38,278 bases of DNA. Origin: Akkermansiaceae bacterium (lineage in GTDB: Bacteria; Verrucomicrobiota; Verrucomicrobiia; Verrucomicrobiales; Akkermansiaceae). The translations under genes and the position numbers were made by a program. The DNA is taken from contig JALZUC010000044.1 of assembly GCA_023301765.1 (NCBI GenBank), positions 1 to 38,278 on the forward strand, given 5' to 3'. Below the pieces are notes generated by a model. That model was given only the letters and a program-made list of their open reading frames with translations, had not been told where the DNA came from and ran no database searches. Every line of letters starts with the position of its first letter. Position 1 is the first letter of the stretch. Below, piece by piece: positions 32,142-38,278 of the stretch.

Positions 32142-33482
32142 TTAACGCCCAATAGTTAAGCCTGACATAAGCAACTCTGCATTAGAGCCAGTCCTTGATA
32201 GGTTCTTTAACAACGTCTCAATAGCCTCACCAATAGGCATCGAAGCCAATTGACGGCGAATCTCTAGGACCTTTGCCATTTCATCAGGGTGATAAAGTCG
32301 ATCATCATTCCGGGTACCGCTCTGAGGTATATGTATAGCTGGATAAATACGCTGCTCCGCCAAGTCACGGTCTAACCGGACCTCCATGTTACCAGTCCCC
32401 TTAAACTCTTCAAATATCACTTCATCCATTTTACTTTCAGTCTCAATAAGAGCTGTGGCTAGAACAGTTAAGCTACCACCTTCTTCACAATTTCGTGCTG
32501 CACCAAAAAACTTTCTACTCTGCTGGAGGGCCGCTGGGCTCAGTCCCCCGGAACCGATAGGCCCGCCGCGCTGAGCGGTATTATGTCCACGTGCCAAACG
32601 CGTAAGACTATCCAACAAAAGCACTACATCCTTACCTAATTCCACAAGACGCTTTGCACGCTCCATCACGAGGTCTGAAACCTGTGCATGGCGTTTGGCT
32701 GATTCATCAAATGTAGAACTAAAAACCTCAGCATCAACAGTTTCTTCAAAATCTGTCACCTCTTCTGGGCGTTCATCGAGAAGTAAAATGATCAGCTCCA
32801 CCTCAGGGTGATTAAGCTTTATAGATTTCGCGATTTGTTTAAGCACTATAGTTTTACCTCCACGTGGCGGCGCTACAATCAAGCCTCTCTGCCCTTTTCC
32901 TAAAGGTGCTACAAGATCTAGTACTCGAGGCGTGTAGCCTGTATCTTTATTTTCTAAAATAATTCGTTGATCAGGGAACATCGCCGTTAATTGATCAAAA
33001 CTCTTTGGCTTAGCATAATCATCTACTGGCGCCCCCTCAACCTCTAACACCTCACTAGCTGAGATGTATTTATCCCTACCCTTCGGTCCACGGAGTTTAA
33101 CTCTCACTTTTTGCCCAGCTAATAAACCGTAGTCGCGTATCAAGTTACCACTGACGTACAGATCATCTGGTGAGGTTTTAAAGCTCTTAACTGGATCTCG
33201 CAGCATCGCATAGTTATCTTTAGCCTGCTCAATAATTCCTTCACCCTCTAGCTCTACGCCTTCTCTGCCATAGAAGGCAACTAATTCAAATATAAGCTGA
33301 CTCTTCGATGCCTTCGCTGGAATCTTTACAGGTAGCGCCTCTAGTAATGAATAGATCTCGGAGAGTGGCTTCTCACGATATTCATTAATAATAATGGACT
33401 CGGGAAGCTTAGGAAGCTCTGCTACATTTTCCTCTTTCGAGTTTTTTTGCACTGTATTATTAGTTTCAAATGAATCGCTCAT
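32142..33482 (-). CDS. rho: Transcription termination factor Rho
   Basis: 446 residues. The N-terminal Rho domain includes PEDL-like [17 protein letters not shown] (104-120). The ATPase core has Walker A APPRGGKT (204-211), [35 protein letters not shown] and [14 protein letters not shown], all diagnostic of Rho. The hexamer unwinds RNA and ends transcription. The primary RNA-binding block that is usually GFGFLR reads [12 protein letters not shown] here (90-101). An N-terminal extension of about 30 acidic and polar residues precedes the folded part. It lies 22 bases after coaE in the same direction, and no Shine-Dalgarno motif is seen before the ATG. Confidence 0.97.
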   Translation of the reverse strand: MSDSFETNNTVQKNSKEENVAELPKLPESIIINEYREKPLSEIYSLLEALPVKIPAKASKSQLIFELVAFYGREGVELEGEGIIEQAKDNYAMLRDPVKSFKTSPDDLYVSGNLIRDYGLLAGQKVRVKLRGPKGRDKYISASEVLEVEGAPVDDYAKPKSFDQLTAMFPDQRIILENKDTGYTPRVLDLVAPLGKGQRGLIVAPPRGGKTIVLKQIAKSIKLNHPEVELIILLLDERPEEVTDFEETVDAEVFSSTFDESAKRHAQVSDLVMERAKRLVELGKDVVLLLDSLTRLARGHNTAQRGGPIGSGGLSPAALQQSRKFFGAARNCEEGGSLTVLATALIETESKMDEVIFEEFKGTGNMEVRLDRDLAEQRIYPAIHIPQSGTRNDDRLYHPDEMAKVLEIRRQLASMPIGEAIETLLKNLSRTGSNAELLMSGLTIGR

Positions 33483-33504
33483 ATGAGATAGTTTTAAAAT
33501 ATTA

Positions 33505-34122
33505 TTAAAATTGAATAGATAATGACTGCAGGAAGCGGTGGCACTGGTCGCTTAGTAAAGCAAGCCCCCCTTCATTCCAGAAAACCACATCTGCTATACT
33601 GTGTTTGATCTGAATCGGCATCTGCGCGGACAGCACAGAATGCGCCATCTCAATGTCCCAATTGTTACGCTGAATCAGTCGTTCAAACTGGGTTTGTTCA
33701 CTAGTAGCTACTAGTAAATTTAGTGACTGCCCAAAATCAAATTTGCTCTCAAATAAGAGAGGGATATCTGCGATAAACAGAGGAGACACGCCCTTAGTAG
33801 CTGCATCGTCTAATAATGCAAGACATTCCTCGCGCACAAGCGGGTGAAAAAGATGCTCCAGAAAGAGCTTATCTGACTCACATGAAAACACCCTAGACAT
33901 TATATATTTCTTATCCGCCGTCCCATCATCCATCATGACAGCACCACCAAAATATTCACTCAATCTTAACAAGACTCTTTTCTCTTTATAAAGGTTCATC
34001 ACACAAGCATCAGCATCAAAAATAACTATCTCAGGAGCCATATTGCTTAAAGCCTTTACACAGGTAGATTTGCCAGTGGCAATCCCACCAGTAAGTCCTA
34101 CTATCTTGATTTTTTCACTCAT
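33505..34122 (-). CDS. coaE: Dephospho-CoA kinase
   Basis: 205 residues, normal CoaE length. The P-loop is GLTGGIATGKST (9-20), followed by FDADACVMNLY and the CoA-binding LFIADIPLLFESKFDF block. The enzyme phosphorylates the 3' hydroxyl of dephospho-CoA, the last step of coenzyme A synthesis. A GAGG sequence five bases before the ATG is one of the few plausible ribosome-binding sites in the window. It follows the secretin gene after an intrinsic terminator and heads the coaE-rho pair. Confidence 0.94.
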   Translation of the reverse strand: MSEKIKIVGLTGGIATGKSTCVKALSNMAPEIVIFDADACVMNLYKEKRVLLRLSEYFGGAVMMDDGTADKKYIMSRVFSCESDKLFLEHLFHPLVREECLALLDDAATKGVSPLFIADIPLLFESKFDFGQSLNLLVATSEQTQFERLIQRNNWDIEMAHSVLSAQMPIQIKHSIADVVFWNEGGLALLSDQCHRFLQSLSIQF

Positions 34123-34172
34123 ATTAACCTCGTTAAGTTCAACGTTAAAATCTTGGGGTTCACTTATTCCTT

Positions 34173-34209
34173 AAAAAGAAAACCCTGATCGCGTTGCCAC
34201 GATCAGGGT
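34173..34209 (-). terminator. Intrinsic terminator after the secretin gene
   Basis: A perfect ten-base inverted repeat, ACCCTGATCG (34182-34191) and CGATCAGGGT (34200-34209), with an eight-base loop. On the minus strand it is followed at once by TTTTCTTTTT. It separates the secretin operon from coaE-rho. Confidence 0.88.
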
Positions 34210-34247
34210 CTAATTTGATTAGTTAACTTATCAGAGTTCTTACTCGA

Positions 34248-36899
34248 TTAGTTATTTGGTAGCAGACTAGTGCCATCCACAGGCGGCAAGGAACCTCCTG
34301 GTAGAACAGGCGTAGCCGCATCAGTTGACGTAGAACCATTGATAGGAGCTCCGGCAGCATCAATAATTTGAGCTGTTACAAAGATAATCAGGTTACTTTT
34401 AATCCGGTTTTCAGCTTTAGACTGGAACAGACGCCCAATGAAAGGCAGGTCACCAAGTATAGGCACCTTATCTTCAACATTCTGCACATCTTCACGCATC
34501 AATCCACCAACAGCTACTGTGTAGCCATCATAAATAGTTAGCGCAGTGTTAACACGGCGAGTAGAGAAAACAGGCATCTCGATACGGTTTTCAGTAATCG
34601 TAATCTGAATGATATTACCAAATGCGTCCGTAGCAGGGCTCTGAATTGGGCTACCATAGTTAATGAAACCTTCGAATTCTACAATTTCAGGAGCAAAGCG
34701 AAGGTCAATACTGTAGTTGTTCTCACCAATGGTAGGTTCAATTTCTAATGTTACACCAGTATTACGTGTCTCAAACGCTGTAGGAGTAGCCGGTGTTACA
34801 GGGAAGATTGAACCTCCTGCAGCAGCACCACCGCCTCCACCGAGACCACCTCCCGTGCCAACTGAGTTAGGCAGTTCTGGTGGTTCATATTCAGTTGGAT
34901 AGATAAATTCACGAATAACTTCGATTGTTGCTTTCTCACCACTTCGGGCAAGAATGCTAGGTGCTGTCATAACATCCACACCACTCTTCTGAGCAAGACC
35001 TCGTAAAATTACCTGTAAATTACCGTCTGTAAATAGTCCAGTGAATGATAGGATACCCGGCGCTACATTACTTGTCGCCGCTGTTCGGTTCGGGTTATTG
35101 AGTAATGAATCGATACTATTACTAGTAGTCGCAAAATCACCACTTCGTAGACCTGCTGTTGCGATATTTGATAACTCACCTGCTCCTGAAGCTAAAGAAG
35201 AGTTTGCAAAATCAGCACCTCCTCTTGCGGCTCCGTTACCAATTGTTCCACCTCCAATGAAAGCATCACCATTAGCAATTCCAATCGGGTTAACTATCCA
35301 ATCAAAACCTAGTTCATCGCTATTCTCTTGAGACACCTCAATGAACTTAGTCATGATACGCACCTGGCGTGGTCCTTGGGTGATAAGATTCTCAACGATT
35401 TGTTCAATAACATCTAGATTTCCAAGTGTATTACGGACTACTAATGTGCTAGTAGCCGCAATATGGCGAGCAAAGGCACCATCTCCGAAGCTCACACCAT
35501 TACGCTCAAGCAACTCTCTTGCTCCAGCACGTGCTACCAGCTGATTACCGCCGGAATCATCGCCACCGCCAAATGGGTCACCTGCATCACCACCACCATT
35601 ACCACTGCCACCATCATCAAGTTTAGCAATGAAATCTGGTGGCACAGTGAAGCTACGTGTATAGAGATCAGTAACCTCTAGCGCATCTAGTGGCAATAAT
35701 ACCACTGAGTGCTCGTCTAATTTAAAACGTAAGCGTGTAGCATCAACGATGTATTGCAGTACGGTACCAAGAGGCACGTTACGCAACTTAAGCTCTTTGA
35801 TACGAAGAGAACCCGGATTTGAAATAGGGCCTGCATCAGCCGCAAGATCAGCTTCTAAACCTTCGCTACCAGCCGCATCATTATTTGGCTTCCGGATAAT
35901 AAAGTTAAGACCTTTTCTATCTTCAATAGGCTCTGAATCAAGTTCACGAGCACGTAGACGAAGGAAGTCTAATGCTTCTTCCACCGTAGTATTATCAAAG
36001 TCCACCAACGGAATAACTATATTATTCAGTTTGTTTTGAATGTATTGCACACCGATTTCTTGGGACGGTTGGTTTCCGCCAGCCGGTGTAATATTAGGTA
36101 ATTCTGGAGGCACAGATAGTTCCCACGCACGGTCTACTTCACTAAGTAATGTGGCGCGAGTTTCATCATAAGCAGAACGATAGTAATCAGACTTCTTAGA
36201 TGCGATTCGCTCGAGCCATCTGCGTGCAGCCGTGTTATATTTGTCAATCTGAAGAACTTTCTTAAACTCGCCTTCAGCCTCGTCATACTTACCAAGATTA
36301 AAGTATCCCTCACCCATGTATAGCAACTTACGCACACGGTCTACGTTTTGAGTGTGCTCGTATGTTAAAGCTGGATTATTACGGATAGGGTCATCTAGAT
36401 AATCAAGCTGCTTCTTGGCAGCAGTGTTATTTGGATTTTTACCCAGAACTCCCTCAAGAAGGTTACGAGCTTCTTGAGATTTACCTAAACGCGTGTATTT
36501 CTGTGAAAGAGCGATAGCTGCATCACCTAGGTGGTCTGTATAAGAATCACGTCGATCGTTAAGGGCAGGGCCAGGAGGCAACATGTTAACAGCTTGTTGA
36601 TACTGCTTGTGAGCCTCTTCAAAATCTTTTTTAGCGTATGCTTCTCGCCCTAGGCCAACAGCTTTGTCTGACTCAGCAACAAGCTGGGCACGACGAGCAA
36701 TTTCCTTTGATGCGATACTAGAGTATCCGCTGGCATCTGCTACGGTGGCAGCAACAGGCATTGCAGCAGCAAGAGCCATGAGCATGGCCGCTCTTTGGCT
36801 AACAGGACGGCTTGCAAATAATGATGCAAGGCGACCACGGTCACTGGCTGCCTCAGAAGAGGAGGCATCATCAGTTAGGTGCGTAGGTGTAGTTTCCAT
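34248..36899 (-). CDS. TPR-containing secretin (PilQ-like, Amuc_1098-like)
   Basis: 883 residues. A long polar N-region (about 37 residues) leads to a signal-peptide core (about AAMLMALAAAMPVAATVADA). TPR-like repeats follow (about 80-230: GREAYAKKDFEEAHKQYQQA, GEGYFNLGKYDEAEGEFKKV). An N-domain comes next (IPLVDFDNTTVEEALDFLRL). The secretin core is near the end: RQVRIMTKFIEVSQENSDEL, RVNTALTIYDGYTVAVGGL and VPILGDLPFIGRLFQSK, which form the family signature. Two Gly-rich linkers interrupt it. It should form a multimeric outer-membrane gate for a type IV pilus-like or type II-like system. Domain order and neighbours match the Akkermansia Amuc_1098 cluster (recalled). An intrinsic terminator follows. 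Confidence 0.88.
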   Translation of the reverse strand: METTPTHLTDDASSSEAASDRGRLASLFASRPVSQRAAMLMALAAAMPVAATVADASGYSSIASKEIARRAQLVAESDKAVGLGREAYAKKDFEEAHKQYQQAVNMLPPGPALNDRRDSYTDHLGDAAIALSQKYTRLGKSQEARNLLEGVLGKNPNNTAAKKQLDYLDDPIRNNPALTYEHTQNVDRVRKLLYMGEGYFNLGKYDEAEGEFKKVLQIDKYNTAARRWLERIASKKSDYYRSAYDETRATLLSEVDRAWELSVPPELPNITPAGGNQPSQEIGVQYIQNKLNNIVIPLVDFDNTTVEEALDFLRLRARELDSEPIEDRKGLNFIIRKPNNDAAGSEGLEADLAADAGPISNPGSLRIKELKLRNVPLGTVLQYIVDATRLRFKLDEHSVVLLPLDALEVTDLYTRSFTVPPDFIAKLDDGGSGNGGGDAGDPFGGGDDSGGNQLVARAGARELLERNGVSFGDGAFARHIAATSTLVVRNTLGNLDVIEQIVENLITQGPRQVRIMTKFIEVSQENSDELGFDWIVNPIGIANGDAFIGGGTIGNGAARGGADFANSSLASGAGELSNIATAGLRSGDFATTSNSIDSLLNNPNRTAATSNVAPGILSFTGLFTDGNLQVILRGLAQKSGVDVMTAPSILARSGEKATIEVIREFIYPTEYEPPELPNSVGTGGGLGGGGGAAAGGSIFPVTPATPTAFETRNTGVTLEIEPTIGENNYSIDLRFAPEIVEFEGFINYGSPIQSPATDAFGNIIQITITENRIEMPVFSTRRVNTALTIYDGYTVAVGGLMREDVQNVEDKVPILGDLPFIGRLFQSKAENRIKSNLIIFVTAQIIDAAGAPINGSTSTDAATPVLPGGSLPPVDGTSLLPNN

Positions 36900-36964
36900 A
36901 ATTAGTGTGTATAGTTTCTGACTTCTAAGATGTGCTTTGTGAAGCGTATTTTTCGATTTTTTTA

Positions 36965-36994
36965 AGTATGATGAGTTTACACTATGAATATCAA
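36965..36994 (-). promoter_or_regulatory. Candidate promoter for the secretin gene
   Basis: On the minus strand: TTGATA (36994-36989, 5 of 6), an 18-base spacer and CATACT (36970-36965, 4 of 6), about 65 bases before the secretin ATG. It lies in the 125-base gap after the preceding gene and would allow separate expression of the secretin. Confidence 0.35.
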
Positions 36995-37024
36995 CTCACA
37001 ATGCTTGCCTGTATTATTTATTTT

Positions 37025-38041
37025 TTAGAAAGTAAAAAATTTAGATTTCTTATTGCCGGCCTTATCAGTGTATTCAATTTCTACATTTTTCTTAACAAGG
37101 TCTACCATTTTTAGAAGGTAAGGTTTTACTTTAGCCTTTTCATCAAAGGGTAATGCGAATGTTGTATTTTCAGCTACTTCAAAGGGTTTACCTTTTTCTT
37201 TAAGAGCGTTTAGCTCTAATTTAATAGTGCTGTCAAAAATCCCAGGATTACCTCTACGGTCGATTTTATATTCAACCCCCTTTTTATTTGGCTGCTTATC
37301 CACCAGTGTCCATTCACTCACATCTTGGCGAATCCCCCCTTTAACCATATTGATCTTCTCGTGCTTTAGAAATTTGAAGCGGTTCTGCATAAGCTGACGG
37401 ACGAAGACTATATCTTGCCCCGCAACGATAGGTTTGGCCGCCATGGAATTTACGGTAGCACCTCTTTTTGTCTGTAATTTAAAGGTGAATTTTCCACCTC
37501 CAAAATTTTGTGCCCTGACATGAACCTCGGTAGTCCTCACACCTTTTGCCATGAGCTTTTCAAGTAACTCAGGGTAACTCTTCTTATCTACAGGATTGGT
37601 TCCAGCCGTATACTCTTCTCTATTTGTGAAGCCGTCTTCATCCGGATCTTGATCAGGTGCATCACTCACACCTGTATCCATGTCATATTTCAGCCACCAA
37701 GTATTCTCTATACCCTTATGCACTGCAGGACTATTTAATAAATCTACGAGCTTCTCTGTATCATCTTTTTTTGCAAAGAGAGCAACACCAGTTAATAAAT
37801 TTACCTTACGGCCCTTGAGGTCATATTGAGTAATGACATGGTCATCTGACAATGAAGCTCTCGTACCTTCAATAGACAAAAGACCAAGCACGCTTGTATC
37901 ATTATTCTCCTTTGGAGTGGGCAACACTGCAATCTCTTCAATAGCGCCCTTGTTCTTTACAACAATAGCGGCAAAAGCAAGAGCGACGACAGCAGCACCG
38001 CCGATGGCTGCTTTTTCGTAATTATTTGAAATCCAAGACAT
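37025..38041 (-). CDS. Membrane-anchored pilus-cluster protein (Amuc_1099-like)
   Basis: 338 residues. One N-terminal membrane segment (about 10-28, AAIGGAAVVALAFAAIVV) starts just after MSWISNNYEK, leaving a mainly periplasmic protein. Around 130-150 an Asp-rich turn DPDEDGFTNREEYTAGTNP resembles calcium-binding type 3 thrombospondin or dockerin-like loops. The rest is beta-rich with no named domain. The position between the secretin and an Amuc_1100-like gene is the main argument for the name; sequence identity could not be measured. It may be an inner-membrane alignment protein of the pilus-like machine (inference). It starts 23 bases after the stop of the gene upstream. Confidence 0.65.
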   Translation of the reverse strand: MSWISNNYEKAAIGGAAVVALAFAAIVVKNKGAIEEIAVLPTPKENNDTSVLGLLSIEGTRASLSDDHVITQYDLKGRKVNLLTGVALFAKKDDTEKLVDLLNSPAVHKGIENTWWLKYDMDTGVSDAPDQDPDEDGFTNREEYTAGTNPVDKKSYPELLEKLMAKGVRTTEVHVRAQNFGGGKFTFKLQTKRGATVNSMAAKPIVAGQDIVFVRQLMQNRFKFLKHEKINMVKGGIRQDVSEWTLVDKQPNKKGVEYKIDRRGNPGIFDSTIKLELNALKEKGKPFEVAENTTFALPFDEKAKVKPYLLKMVDLVKKNVEIEYTDKAGNKKSKFFTF

Positions 38042-38064
38042 AGGTTTAAATAGAATGTTTAATG

Positions 38065-38278
38065 TTACTTCGTTCTGACTGCAGAGTCACTTTTGTCAGC
38101 TTTATCGGCTGCTTTAGATTTAAATAAAACAATATCAAATGCTAGCTGCACATGCAGTTTTTCTCTACCCAGAACCTGTTTCAAGATAATTTCACCAGCC
38201 GCTGTAACCTCCTGAGTATCGCCCTCTACCTCTGCACTTTCTTCAGCATCATCAAAGCCAGCAAACCCACCAAATCCA
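38065..38278 (-). CDS. Pilus-cluster protein, C-terminal fragment (Amuc_1100-like; partial at right edge)
   Basis: The last 70 or so codons of a minus-strand gene that enters from the right edge; the stop TAA is at 38065-38067. The fragment has a Gly/Phe and acidic stretch (GFGGFAGFDDAEESAEVEGD), then EIILKQVLGREKLHVQLAFD, and a basic tail. A terminal strand of the form x-Q-x-L-G-x-E-x-L-x-V-x-L in an outer-membrane or pilus-associated protein, next to Amuc_1099- and Amuc_1098-like genes, fits the Amuc_1100 position. Most of the protein is outside the window, so the call rests on context. Confidence 0.55.
   Translation of the reverse strand, partial: GFGGFAGFDDAEESAEVEGDTQEVTAAGEIILKQVLGREKLHVQLAFDIVLFKSKAADKADKSDSAVRTK

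Noticed and set aside
34717-36039. Several plus-strand open frames antisense to the secretin gene
   Set aside because: The secretin reads through intact with clear domains. The opposing frames give low-complexity Pro/Ser/Ala-rich products mirroring its Gly-rich linkers.

Overview
The window most likely comes from the chromosome of a Gram-negative bacterium of the Verrucomicrobia (PVC group). The main reasons are: a secretin gene followed upstream by two genes that look like the Akkermansia Amuc_1098-1099-1100 pilus-like cluster; an SHD1 domain on a secreted hydrolase; a sulfatase; a GH75-like membrane protein; and starts that mostly lack Shine-Dalgarno motifs. The genus cannot be named from the sequence alone.

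Layout. (1) 1-2401: the end of a sulfatase gene, a secreted SHD1/alpha-beta hydrolase, and a convergent GT4 glycosyltransferase. (2) 2876-19820, plus strand: a capsule locus of the ABC-transporter (group 2, Kdo-primed) type. It holds kpsS, an outer-membrane polysaccharide export lipoprotein, kpsM, kpsT, kpsE, a GlfT2-like galactofuranosyltransferase, glf, an AT-rich serotype-like cassette (two GT2-like proteins, GT14, sulfotransferase, alpha/beta hydrolase), kpsC and galE. (3) 20005-20136, minus: tRNA-Ser(GGA) with an encoded CCA and an overlapping hairpin terminator. (4) 20376-34122, minus: an unknown lipoprotein, a membrane-anchored GH75-like protein, an AddB-like nuclease, gyrA, gyrB, a zinc-ribbon membrane protein, RNase D, rho and coaE. 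(5) 34183-38278, minus: an intrinsic terminator, a secretin, a membrane-anchored partner protein and the end of a third pilus-like cluster gene.

How the genes fit together. GalE should make UDP-galactopyranose, Glf converts it to UDP-galactofuranose, and the GlfT2-like enzyme should polymerise or add it. KpsS and KpsC should build the beta-Kdo primer on a lipid. KpsMT, KpsE and the outer-membrane lipoprotein should export the chain. The cassette genes would branch and decorate it, possibly with sulfate. A Kdo-anchored, galactofuranose-containing and possibly sulfated capsule is therefore the main inferred system. No Kdo synthesis genes (kpsF/kpsU type) are in the window. No CRISPR array, insertion sequence or rRNA was seen.
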